From positions 161,289 through 225,288 of the forward strand of contig UYJD01000004.1 in the NCBI GenBank assembly GCA_900618795.1: DNA of 64,000 bases. The letters are read 5' to 3'. Position 1 is the stretch's first letter, and the number at the start of each line of letters is the position of its first letter. Of the stretch, positions 23,865-34,672 are shown piece after piece. This DNA is from Cyanodermella asteris (taxonomy: Eukaryota > Ascomycota > Lecanoromycetes > Ostropales > Stictidaceae). Position numbers and translations under genes: made by a program. Below the pieces are notes generated by a model that was not told the origin of the DNA, ran no database searches, and saw nothing but the letters and a program-made list of their open reading frames with translations.

Positions 23865-24110
23865 AATCTGACTTTTCCGCCTTCTTCAAAGACACCAAGC
23901 ACATCTTGACGCGATAGGGGAACGACTGCGTGGAACAAAGGTACCGATTCCCACAGTCCTGGCACCTTCAATGCAAGAACAATGCCCCAGTTCGTGCCTC
24001 CCCACGGAGAACTCGTGACGCGCTTGGATGGCTGAAGCGTCTCGCTGAGGGCATTACCGATTGTGCTGGCCTCGCAGAAGTCAAGTGAAGCGCTCTTTCT
24101 AGCAAGCGAT
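23865..24110 (-). pseudogene. unrecognised coding remnant
   Basis: Read on the minus strand, an open frame of about 80 codons runs to a stop near 23865. It has convincing protein character (SKRVTSSPWGGTNWGIVLAL, then a WES...VVPLSRQDVLGVFEEGG region). There is no plausible ATG: upstream it runs into the antisense of the decayed F-box gene that begins at 24148. It looks like the 3' end of a gene truncated by neighbouring rearrangement. I do not recognise the family. Confidence 0.35.
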
Positions 24111-24147
24111 TTCCTTCAACTTACATATCGTCACGCCAGAGTCTCAC

Positions 24148-25582
24148 ATGTCGGATCTCGACATTCTTGATGTTTTGACCGAAAGCTCCACCACCAACGC
24201 CACGATCGCAACACAAATGACGATGCCACCACTTCTACCCAACGAAATTCTCGACATGGTAAGAGGCGCTGAAACAGTACTCCGCCGAGCTTTGCTGACG
24301 GCAATACTAGGTTGCTCGTGCGACAGACGATATGCCGACGTTGAAACATCTGCGACTGTTGGGAAAGATCTTCGGTAAAGCTTACTTGAGCTTGTTTCGT
24401 TCTGTGCACGTCGACATCTTTCACGAATTCCCAGAGCAACAGGGAAGGTTCCAAAATCCAACTGGAGGTCATATTGCGCCGCGCATTGAGCACGTGACGC
24501 TGTGGTGTGATCTGGGTGCTACAGCTGAGGAAACGACCATGCAGTGGCAACCCGTGAGTGAGGAAATGGGAACGAAGCATCTGAAAGACATATTTGTGAG
24601 GTCCATGCAGCATCTCCCTAACCTCACCAAAATGGCTTTCGACTCAGCGACACAAAAATATTCGCCTCGTGTAGAGGCGCTGCGAATGCGCATCATGAGC
24701 ACATTAGTGTATGCAGACGGCCTGTAGAAAGCCGCCAGCCTGGAGATCAAACTTCGTCACTACAGCCACTTCGTCCAATCAGTACTGTTGCCTCTCCGGT
24801 GGCGTCAAACTCGTCACGCCACGATCCGAAACATCAGCTTTTCTATTTGTCCGAACGAGAACGCCACTGGCTCGTTGTCCGATCCAGTGCACAGCTTTTT
24901 CGAGCTGGGAGACACATTCCCACGCCTCGAATCGTTTTCATGGCAGCACAGCGGGAATCACACACGTATTCCCCATTCTTCATCCTCAAAGGCTGTGAGA
25001 TGATCACAACCTCGGAGTTCTCGAACTTTCAGCTGGCTACTGATGCCTCCGTCAGCGGCCAAAGCGGTTACCATTTCTCCAAATCTGAAATATCTCAAAT
25101 TGAGCTCTGTCACAATCCAGAAGTCTGCTAAGTGCCATTCGCTCGTTGGGAGACTCTGTTAAGCCACAAAGCTCGCTCTCTTGCATTTCTTTATTTTGAA
25201 AATCGAAACGAGGGACGTCGGTTTCGTCACCATGGAAAGACTAGGCAACGTATGTTGTGACCTACCAGTACTTGCTTGGAGGTATAGACGAGATCGCCAG
25301 CCGATTAGCAGATTCCTTGGCCATATGCTCAAGGACCAAGCGGGGTTTCAAGACACGGCCTGCCAATCGCCTTTTGCCGACAAGGATCGAGATTTATCGG
25401 GTGCGATGCCAATGTTGAGAGTGTACGCGGAAAGACGGCCGGGAGCTCTGAAAATTGACGATAAGCTTAAGGCTAATTGGTTGAGCGCCGATGATGAAAG
25501 ACTAGTTTGCGCAAAGGAGGCTGTACTGCCCTCGTTCTGCGAATGCTGGGATGCTATGCATTCGCGAACGAGCTTTGGTTAG
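24148..25582 (+). pseudogene. decayed F-box/LRR-like gene
   Basis: This is a degenerate paralogue of the intact gene at 26216-27680. Exon 1 (24148-24258, ending PPLLPNEILDM) and the intron position (GTAAGA...ACTAG, exon 2 from 24311) are conserved. The frame is then interrupted by a TAG at 24725-24727, after which the same frame continues to 25003 with clear similarity to the intact copy (for example ATIRNISFSI and FPRLESFSW). A frame change follows (segment with SPNLKYLKL near 25090), and the C-terminal part survives at about 25310-25480 (CQSPFADKD against CRSPFADTD). Several independent lesions make sequencing error an unlikely full explanation. Confidence 0.72.
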
Positions 25583-26215
25583 TGCCACGACGCTGAGGCT
25601 GAAGGTTTGCTCAAATATTGGCAAACAAAGCAAGAGAAACGAGTCGCCGCCGGAGTTGCATCTCGCCGTGTAGCTGAATACCCAACTAAGCACTTAGCCA
25701 ATCGTCTGGCTAAAGACTCAGCTAACCGAGTACCTAATCGAGTACCTAGCAAAATGACATACGAAGTACTGAAGCATGCATCTAGATGACGAGCGGCATC
25801 AACTTTGCAATAGCTACACGGTGTATTATTCGATTATGAGACAGGCCCGCCGCCAGGTACGGACCTCTTTCTACCCAACATGCAGTGCGTCGGGATCGTG
25901 CATTCACGCGTGAACCGGGTCCCTGATGCCAAGTCATGACAGCTCAAGTGAAACTGTCTTGAGATCAAGGCCGCAACGTGATTCGCGAGGGAAGTGAGTA
26001 CTTCAGTCCTCGTTCCGGGGAGGCAAGACTGGCTAGTGAAGGGACTGAAGCAATGTTGCTGTGACCCCATTACCCAGACGCCTGACTCACCTACGCGGAA
26101 ATGAAGTCGGATTTTCGGCCTCAGGCGCTTTGTCTTATGCCAATACGCCTACAAAGCAGCAGCTTCGCACCAGTATCTCATCATCTGACGAGCGCTGCAC
26201 TTGTGCCTGGCGATC
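25583..26215. other. intergenic region with 12-bp repeat remnant
   Basis: No gene. It contains the degenerate 12-bp repeat tract listed separately and the promoter of the intact F-box gene. Confidence 0.4.
25655..25770. repeat. degenerate 12-bp tandem repeat
   Basis: About eight to nine imperfect 12-base units. On the minus strand the best copies read CGATTAGGTACT and CGGTTAGCTGAG. The best-preserved pair on the plus strand is around AGTACCTAATCGAGTACCTA (25730-25750). The period and core (AGTAC, CTCG) match the larger tract near 43.2 kb. Confidence 0.55.
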
Positions 26216-27680
26216 ATGAATCGAGCAGGGCACGATCACGTCGTCAACATGCCGCTCCCAATCCTTCCCAATGAAATTCTCGGAATGGTGAGTACATGCT
26301 GTCGTTATTGAGTCTGACAAGTCTTTGGCGTTGAGTTAATCACTAATCCATCGCTAGATTGCTCGCGAAACAGAAGACATTCCAACATTGAAGAGCTTCA
26401 GAATAGCGAGCAAGGTCTTCGGACCAGCTTGTCAACGCCGGCTGTTCCGGTTCATGCGCTACAACCTCGCCAGGATACCCTCAAAAGAAGATGAAGGTTT
26501 TGCACAACTGATAGGTCTACGACATGTGGCGGCGTCTGTGGAACGTGTAACACTGCGTGCTGTAGCACCTCCAGAGGGCGAGGAAATGTTGACTGCCTGG
26601 ACTCATCCCGACGGACACAGAGTCGGAAGCGACGAGTGGTCGGCAATGGTCGCGAGGGGAAGTCTTCTCGAAATGCTGGGGACATTGCCGCGTCTCACCA
26701 CCATTAGACTGGACACCAACCGAGGGCACCCCATGGCCCTTCCAGAGCTAGCACACTTCACCATGATCACAAAGATGCTGTACTCTGGCGATAAGACCGG
26801 TTTGAGAGAACTGAAAGCATTCGAGCTCAGCTTTCGCGATATGTACTTTTTCATCAATGAGCTGGGCAGCCAACCCGATGCGTCTTCCAGCTTGACGAAG
26901 ATCCGGAATCTGGTACTCTCAGGGGAACACGGCGCTCCAACCCAACGGTTGGCGACTCAATTGTACAGTCTCAGCTTCTACGTCAAGTTCCCATGCCTTG
27001 AGACATTCCGCTGGAGTAAGCACTGTCCCAGCTGGTCTCTTGCACCTTGGAGGCAGTTGGAGCTTTGCGACATGCTGACCACTGTCGATCTTTCGAGGAT
27101 TGAAGTGGTCCAGGCCACGGGACCAACATGGGAGACCCCGCCCCCGAATCTGAAGTATTTGAGGATGCAGGACGTGACGTTAGTCATGTCGTCGCGACAA
27201 TGGGAAACATTTGTCGGCGCACTGTTAACCGCACCAAAACTCATCTTGATCCAGCTGTCTGGGATCGCCTTCTTCCCCAGTTCTGACTCTTACTTGAGAA
27301 CGGAGAGAAGCGTTTTGCCGGAGTACTCCAAAATGTTACGCTCATCCTCCTATCACGATTTTGAGGTGCTGGAAACGTTATTCAGACACGTCTTGGAGAA
27401 TCAGGCATCTTTGGACGGGGACACTTGCCGGTCGCCCTTCGCCGATACCGATGAAGAAGTGCTCTTGATGACGAATTTGATGAATAGGGTGGTGCGGAAC
27501 GACCCACGCTTCACGGACAGGTTTCATGAGTTTGTAGTGAATTGGCTCAACCCCGATCTTATCCCAGAACATTACGAATCGCTGCCCAAGCCGATCCAGG
27601 ACTATGAACCAGTTTCACACGACTACGCTCCGGTTTCCCCGGTCCTGGTGGGAGACCTGCGATCTGACGATGATGATTGA
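26216..27680 (+). CDS. F-box-like / LRR-type protein
   Basis: Two exons, 26216-26287 and 26358-27680 (GTGAGT...GCTAG, phase 0). The product is 464 residues, or 453 if the second ATG at 26249 is used. The N-terminus carries an F-box-like segment that the intron splits: PILPNEILGM then IARETEDIPTLKSFRIASKVF, followed by CQRRLFRFM. The rest is a run of irregular leucine-rich stretches (LGTLPRLTTIRLDTN, LRELKAFELSF, PNLKYLRMQDVTL) as in fungal F-box/LRR proteins. Such proteins are presumed substrate receptors of SCF ubiquitin ligases through Skp1. The family is strongly expanded in ascomycetes, and a substrate cannot be inferred. Decayed relatives lie on both sides (24148-25582 and 29537-30654). 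Confidence 0.7.
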
Positions 27681-27881
27681 GATGATAGCGGTTCGATGAG
27701 CTTTCTCATAGCAATAATTCAAGCCCAACAGGACAAAGCTGTGAAACTTCCGCAGTACAGTCAACCATAATTGCAATCAGAACATGAAAACCTCTCGTGA
27801 CTCCATTTAAGAATCCCCATCGCGAAGTGTTTCACAAACGAGATGTCCCAGCACAGTTTAGCTCCATTTCAGTGACCCCCA

Positions 27882-29098
27882 TCATGGCGAAACATCGACC
27901 GCGCAAGCTCTCCTCTGCCCACGTATCTGACGCATCTTTCGCAAACGCCGCATATCATGTACCGACTCGCACCTGACCAGCATATCCAATTCCAACTCGT
28001 CCATCTGATTGACTTCGTCCCGATGAAAAAATTCGCCAGGATCCACCGGACCCAAGACTGCAACGCTCTGAGAGCCGTTAGCCCAACGCCAGATCACAAA
28101 GTCTCGCATCGGCAGTGATAATCTCATACCCTTGCACCCATCGTCGGGTTCAGCCTCCAGAGTTCGCCAAGGTGCCTTTCGATCAGCCTTGCGCCTCTGC
28201 CCGGGAAAGCTTTCTGCATTTGAGCAATGGATCTACCCGCCCGAAAGAGCCTCAGAAAGCCTGAGTCGTCCTTTTCGCTCCAGCTTTCAGTCGACGGAGC
28301 GGGACTTGGGGGGGGCAGCGCCAGCGCCAGCGCCATCCTCAGCCTCAAACGGCTCCTCTTCGTCAACCTGCGTAATCTCATCGTCGTTTTCAGGCGAGAA
28401 CAGCCCAGGCGCACCGAATGGAGATGAAGGGGCCGTCTTACGCGCAGCACCGCGAAGGTTGCTGGCTCGGCCACCAATTGTCATGGTGGCGATTTGGCGT
28501 TGGCGTGGCGGCTTGAGCACTGGAGGCACAATTGCCGCATCCTCGCTGCTGGAGGATTTGTTGGCCTCGAATGCCTTGACAACTCTTCGCTGCCGAATGC
28601 TCTGCTGCTTCTTTTTCACTGGACTCTTTTTTTGCGGCTTTGCTATTTTCGATGAGCTGTTTTGCACAGCCAACGCCTTCTCTGTCGGGCGGCGAGATCT
28701 TCCAGAATTCACCTCTGCCTTGAAGTCGGTAGATGCTCCCTTTGAGGTGGTGGCAGCAGATAATTGAGAAGGGATCATAGCCTTGTCCTTCACCTCCAGG
28801 GCCTTTTTGGATGGCTTGCGAGCTCTGGGTGCCCGCTTGCTTGAAGAAGCCGGGACATGTTCAGAGTCTTCCGGCTTTGACATGCCCGGAACTATTTTAG
28901 TTAGCATAAGTTTGGATAAAGCATCGCTGTACAGGAAGGAGCTCGCTTACGATTCCACGACGACTGGAATTCGGTCGTAAATTTGGCCTGACAGGCCCCT
29001 GCGGTACGTCCCAGCTCCTGACTGATGTCCTCCCAGCTCGCTCCCCCATCCCGGGAGGACTTAAGGGCTGCAATTTCGGTATTGTTCCATCGAGACAT
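27882..29098 (-). pseudogene. Myb/SANT-like gene 1, one frameshift
   Basis: Exon 1 is 28951-29098 (a Myb-like start: MSRWNNTEIAALKSSRDGGA... with the W-x-I-S-x-E-L-G-R pattern). The intron is GTAAGC...AATAG, and exon 2 runs from 28891. Exon 2 encodes a K/S/P-rich basic linker and is open to a TGA at 28287. However, from an eight-G run on the plus strand (28308-28315) onward the next frame encodes a second Myb/SANT-like module (SWSEKDDSGFLRLFRAGRSI, then the FPG...LGELWR segment) down to a good donor at 28129 (GTATGA). A 62-nt intron with a CTAAC branch site leads to a last exon at 27882-28067. The single homopolymer shift is either a sequencing error or a real lesion. With the shift ignored, a short 250-residue protein ending at 28287 would be predicted. 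Confidence 0.55.
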
Positions 29099-29536
29099 TA
29101 TCAAGATGACGTAGAGATGAAAATGGACTGAAACCCGTGAAATTGATTTGTGAGGGCTTGAGTGGTGGCTTGCTCCAATCGATGTGATTATGAGAATTTC
29201 CAATGGCTGTCTTGAAAATGTTGTGCGCTGGTGTGCTGGGTAGAAACAAGGTGATTTGATGTTCTTGAAGGTCGGACACGTGAGTTGTATAAATGGCGAG
29301 CATTGATGCAATCGTGCTGAGCCCGAAAAGTGCAGCACAAAGAGACACTCGTGTCTTCTTCCTGGCTCTCACACAAGTTGAAGCCCCCCCCCCTCGGTCC
29401 GCATGCTTCCTTTCATTAGCATTCACTCCAGACGGTCAAATAATATGGCCCGTGCTCAGACGCATTTTGTATTGCTTGCGCGGTATGCACTTACCCGCGG
29501 TGCCTGATTTTTGTTCCTCTCAGCCTGATCCCAACT

Positions 29537-30654
29537 TTGAGATCCGCTTATCAAACCCTTTCGACTGGCTCTGAAGACCTCTACCTTGGTACGCCAACTG
29601 CAAGCTACGCTGGGCTTCAAGGTGGCCCGATCATACGTTCGCAACGAGCTCTTTCTGAAGTTCTGTTGCTTGCTCTTGATAATAATCCCCAGCTCACCTT
29701 GATCCGTAAATTATTGATGAAGTCAAAGTCTTGGATACATTGAAAAGACTGAAGCTATGGGACGTCAAATCAGTGCAGAGACTCAATCAGATCACACGAA
29801 GCCAGCACAAAGCCCTTATACACTTTACAGCATTGTGCATCGACCCTTTCGGTGCTGGCGTTCGCAACAGTCGACTGTCATCCGATCAGCGAAGCCAGTT
29901 GGATGCGCACTTCCCAGACTATGAGGACGGGTGGCTGATCGATCCATCTCAAATTGTCTCGGGTCTTTGGAAGGGTGAGCTGGACCTTCCAGTCCGCCAG
30001 CCTGACCAGCTGGTCGAGTGCCTGGCAAGGCTCCCTTCCTTACCAGAGGTGCGATATGACTCTCGCCGTTCCGAAGATACGCGAGCAGCAGAATGTGTGC
30101 ACCTGTATCATCTGTTTGCTGTGCTGTCGAGCATCGTGTCACCGTCAGTGGAGACATTGGATATTCGTGTCAACAGGCTCTCTTGCTTCACATTCGTACT
30201 AAAGCGGCTTGAGGTCCAACTGCCTCAGCGCGGTATCTGCCAGCAGCTCCGAAAACTTCTGGACGGTGGCTCAGACGACGATAGCGGCCTCAACAGCTCG
30301 CAAGATGACAAATTGCCGGATGAACAATTTTACGAGCTGGTCGGCATGTGTTCGAATTTGAGACATCTCTGCATTACGGGAAACGGCGAGATCTCTGAGT
30401 TACTCCAGATATCTTGCTTGGGTTTCGAACGCCTCGAAATGAGCGGCTGCAAAATCGACACATTGCATGACTATCCCGAGTCCGACTTGATCACCTCTGG
30501 ACTCAGGGCTCTCCGACGGAGGAGAATCGGGGCAGATGAATACGGGCTGACGTCGTTCCTGCAAGCTTCAACGAAATTGGCTGATCTGCGCACCTTTCAA
30601 TTGTCGAAGGTCAAAGAGACACGGACGGGAGAAGCTTTGAACGACTCTGTTTGA
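29537..30654 (+). pseudogene. third F-box/LRR-like locus, N-terminus lost
   Basis: A 314-codon open frame from 29710 to 30654 lacks an early ATG and is preceded by a stop. Protein-like sequence upstream (29537-29743) lies in another frame, which suggests a frameshift. No F-box is visible. Leucine-rich segments are present (LVECLARLPSLPEVRY, MCSNLRHLCITGNGEI, LGFERLEMSGCKIDTL), resembling the LRR part of the F-box proteins nearby. It is most likely a truncated, decayed family member, although a shorter expressed protein cannot be excluded. Confidence 0.5.
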
Positions 30655-31114
30655 CGACTTGTGTACTCCACATAGTAGATAACACGCAAGCATTAAGCTC
30701 CATAGGTACCTACAGCGGTGTCTATCGAACAGATCTATATGTGACTGTGTAAGTAGGAGCTAAAGTACTCGCGCCACGACTTTTGCCTTCCCGTTGTTGA
30801 TTACAGGCTTGGCACGAACTAACTTTTGCTTGTAGAATTCCGCCCACGATCAAGCTTCATTCAGCTGCGATGCGATGTGGATGCTCGATCGGCCATTAGG
30901 TGAACACGTCTGTGAACATTCTGGCTGCGCGTGTTATGCGCTGTTGAGTAACTTGCAGTAAATCTAATCTTGTCATGCGCAGCCGATTATTCCGGAATCC
31001 ATGCATCGGCTGCTTTTTCCCGCCCGCCACAACCTTTCCGCCACTTTCGAAAAGTTCTGACCTTTAGCTTCACACAGCCTTTTCTGTAACCGTAGTCGAC
31101 TGAGCGGAACATCA
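30655..31114. other. intergenic region
   Basis: The promoter of DUS3. No coding signal seen. Confidence 0.45.
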
Positions 31115-33330
31115 ATGTCTGAGGACTTGACCACTCCTTTAAACGGTGATGTCGTTGCCATTCCGGTTGAAGAGTCGCAAAAGCACCTTCTGAACGACTC
31201 GGCAACAACGCACGCCGAGCTGATTCGTAACGAAGCGAGCGATGCAATGGAGCCGCCTCGAAAGAAGCCGAAGATCGATACCTCAGATGGTAGCACCGAA
31301 AACCCAGAGTCTGGGCGTGGTCGACGGAAAGGCACCGCACCGATCAAAGCAGAGTACCTAATCGCGGAGGACGAGCATCAGATTGGGGATAATGGTGAAT
31401 CGCACATTGTCGACGATGATGCCGCCGAGGCGAAGACCAACCGCGATGGCCCCCGCGATCGAGGCAACAAGAAGCGCCAGAAGCACAAGGGCCAGAACAA
31501 GGCTCGCGATTTTGGCTCGTCTCACGAAGAAAGAAGTCTTTGCGCCAGTCGGGCTCACAGCGCGGAGCTGTCACCGAAGGACTGCCAATGGGGTGACAAA
31601 TGTAAACGAGAGCACGACTTGAGAAAGTACCTCAACGAACAGAAGCGACCAGACTTGGAAACGTTCCACAGCAAGTGCCCGGTCTGGGAAGCGAATGGGA
31701 GATGTCCAGTGGGGTTTAAGTGCCGGTTCGTGGGCTCGCATATGGCGGAACGGACAACGGAAGATGGAAAACGGGAATTGTACTTGATCGAAGACGAGAC
31801 AAAGCCTTCGGCCGACCAAAGTGCAGATTTCGAGGTTGGTCATATCAACGTTGTACCGATGTCGGCAAAAGTGGACCTCAACCGGAAGAGAACCACCTTT
31901 CCAAAAAGCGACAAGTTTACTCCCTGGCTCGACAAGCAGAAAGGTGACGACACAAAGCCTGCACACGACAAGGACGAAGCAGCAGCATACGTCGAGCCAC
32001 CCTTCCTGCCGTCAGAAAAGCGCAAGATCTACTTCGGCCGCGATACACCGACCCTGGCACCTTTGACGACCCAAGGGAACTTGCCATACCGGAGACTATG
32101 TGTCGCCCTCGGCGCAGAATTCACCTATTCAGAGATGGCCATGTCGTTACCGTTGATCCAGGGGAATAAGTCTGAATGGGCTCTGCTGAAAGCGCATGAA
32201 AGCGAAGGGTCATCTCCAAAATACGGTGCATCTTCCGAAAACATCGTCCAGGGCTATGACAACTCCAAAGACTTCAGATTCGGTGCACAGATTAGCTCGA
32301 ATAAACCGTGGTCCATATGCAAAGCCACCGAAGCATTGACAGCGCTCTGCCCTCAATTGCGCGTGGTTGATCTCAATTGTGGATGTCCGATAGACTTGGT
32401 CTATGATCATGGCGCCGGATCAGCTCTGCTCAACAGCCATGCCAAACTGGAGAAGATGCTTGTTAGCATGAATGCTGTGAGCGGTGAGGTTCCGATCACT
32501 TGCAAGATCAGAATGGGCACCAAGGACAACCAACCCACAGCCACGAAACTTGTGAACAGGTTGATTCTCGGTAATAGGTCGAAGCATCCGGCAAAGGCTT
32601 CTGGCGTTGCTGCAATCACACTTCATGGTCGATCAAGACAGCAAAGATACAGCAGAAAGGCTGACTGGGAGTACATCTCGGAATGTGCCAGCCTTATCAA
32701 GCGCCACAAGCAGGAAGCCGACGATGTCGCCGACACAGTTCGTGAAGCCGATCCGCGTGACCAGCCTGCGACGAAGGTCTTCTTTCTTGGCAATGGCGAC
32801 TGCTACTCGCATGTCGACTACTACATACAACCACATGGACAACGCCGGCATCGACAGCGTCATGATCGGCCGCGGAGCTCTCGTCAAGCCATGGCTTTTT
32901 GAAGAAATCGCTTCAAACCAATATCTAGACAAGTCTGCCAGCGAGCGCTTGTCCTACATCGAACAATACTGCCGTTACGGCCTCGAAGCATGGGGCAGCG
33001 ATGAGGTCGGCGTTGGAACCACCAGACGATTCTTGCTTGAGTGACTCAGCTTTGCACACCGGTATGTGCCGATTGGCCTCCTTGAGCATTTGCCACCCAG
33101 CCTTCAGGATCGACCGCCACGATTCAGAGGAAGGAACGAGATGGAGACTTTGCTTGCTAGCGATAACTATCGCGACTGGATCAAGATTACGGACATGTAC
33201 TTGGGCCCAGCGCCGCCGACCTTCAAGTTCCAGCCAAAGCACAAGAGTAACTCGTAAGTGGAAAGATTCCCCCTCGTTTGATTGGACATTACTGACGCTG
33301 GCCAGCTACGACTACAATGCTGAGGGTTGA
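31115..33330 (+). pseudogene. DUS3: tRNA-dihydrouridine(47) synthase, frameshift and stop
   Basis: A recognisable Dus3, which reduces U47 in the variable loop of tRNAs using FMN and NADPH. The N-terminus is charged. Two CCCH-like zinc fingers follow ([11 protein letters not shown] and [22 protein letters not shown]), then the TIM-barrel catalytic domain with [36 protein letters not shown] (catalytic cysteine in NCGCP), [20 protein letters not shown] and NGDCYS. After DYY at 32824 the reading frame shifts by +1 in an ACTACTACATACAA stretch. The family sequence resumes as [27 protein letters not shown], and an in-frame TGA (33042-33044) interrupts the C-terminal helical domain just after RRFLLE. 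A 52-nt intron (33254-33305) and the last codons to 33330 are intact. Two separate lesions in a normally single-copy gene are notable: either two sequence errors or loss of function. Confidence 0.8.
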
Positions 33331-33925
33331 GCGCTAGCAATGGCCGCATCCTATGAATTGGGTCGATCTGGGATGACCATGTGGGTGCGGCAACACGAAT
33401 GCAGTTGCAATGAGGATGGTTGATACAGGAATGCCAAAGACAAATCAGCGCGATCCTACAGGCCTCTGATCTCTGCTCTGCCTTCTCTGGCTCGAGTGCA
33501 CATAATGTGAGTGTTACATAGTCTCCAATGCTCTGTATAGTCTCATTCGTCCGCATCTCTGGGTCCAATCTTAGTGTATCATGCGATGATATTTGTCTCC
33601 CGTGATTGGTTCATGCTCTTGTACTAGATGTATCATTTGTGCCATGTTTGACGCAATCCCATAGTCCATGTCTTCCAACGCCCTTGCCATAAAAAATTGA
33701 CCAAGTCTCAGCTGCCTCAGACAGAACTGGTTGAGTCTCCCTGAGCTCTTACCCAACCATCAATCTTCCAGCATGCCACTGCCTCTATCACTCGACTGCT
33801 CAATGATCTTGCTCGCCAGTGTCCAAGTTGTACCATCACTGCCAAAGAGCATTCGTTACAACTTCTCAGAAGTCTGTCCAGCCATTCATTCCTGCAAATC
33901 CTAGAAATCGTTTCCGTCATCCAGA
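33331..33925. other. intergenic region
   Basis: The 3' flank of DUS3. No coding signal I can support. Confidence 0.4.
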
Positions 33926-34672
33926 ATGCCATTCGCAATTTCAGAAGAATCGCAGAACTTTGACGGACCTGCCACGCCTCCATGCCGAAACATCCCATCC
34001 CGTGTCCAACTTCCCCTTCGTCTGACGCCTCCCTCGAACCGATTCTTAGCTGCCCATTCGCCCTTGTCAGAGCGCTCCGAATACGGCACCACTCCTTCGA
34101 CTCCCGGGCGCTGGAGCCAAGAAGACACGGACAAATTTTTGAATCTTGTGCATCAAGGCTACACCCTGCGCCAGGTGCATACTTCCTTTCCTGACAAATT
34201 TGAAGTCCAGCTCTAGCAGTGTTTGGGAATCCTGTGGAGGGACGGGTTGTTTCGAGTCGGAGTAGGAGGGATGAACGGAGTGGACGCAGAGGGAGGACAC
34301 ATTGCGATGCGAGCCTCGAGCGTGGTCGCGTTGGCGGGTATGGCTGGAAGAGAAGATGGGAATGTAGATCGAGATGTTACGGCTGCGACGGCAGAGATGT
34401 ACTTGGAGCTGCTGGATGTAACGCCGCCAGTGCCGCCACCGGAGAGCGAGGGAGCTGAAAGGTTGAAGGAGCCGACGGGGACGCTGGAGGTGCTGGAGGT
34501 GCTGGAGGTGCTGGATAGCGCTGCTTTCAGAGAACAGGTTCTGAAAAATTGTAAGCTCGGTGGCGCTGAAGCCGCTGGGCAAAGCATTTCGAAGGGAGAA
34601 TCGGCTGGTGATGATGAAGCAGTGAGTGCGGACGGACACGCAGCGATGAACAATCAGCAGCTCGAAGTTTAG
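33926..34672 (+). pseudogene. Myb/SANT-like gene 2, in-frame TAG
   Basis: From ATG 33926 one frame stays open to 34672 except for a TAG at 34214-34216. Before it lies a Myb/SANT-like module (GRWSQEDTDKFLNLVHQGYT... then the FPDK segment). Directly after it the module continues (QCLGILWRDG), lining up with LGELWR in the related gene near 28.2 kb, so the stop falls inside a conserved helix. The C-terminal part is acidic and includes four copies of a nine-base unit (LEV repeats, 34481-34515). A CAG or GAG to TAG change would explain the stop. The following CAG TGT only partly resembles the known CARYYA readthrough context. Confidence 0.5.
34481..34515. repeat. 9-bp tandem repeat (CTGGAGGTG)
   Basis: About four near-perfect copies inside the acidic part of Myb-like gene 2, encoding LEV repeats. 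Confidence 0.85.

Noticed and set aside
33042-33044. TGA read as tryptophan or other recoding in DUS3
   Set aside because: HOS2 and several other intact genes end in TGA, and DUS3 also has a frameshift, so a local lesion is simpler than recoding.
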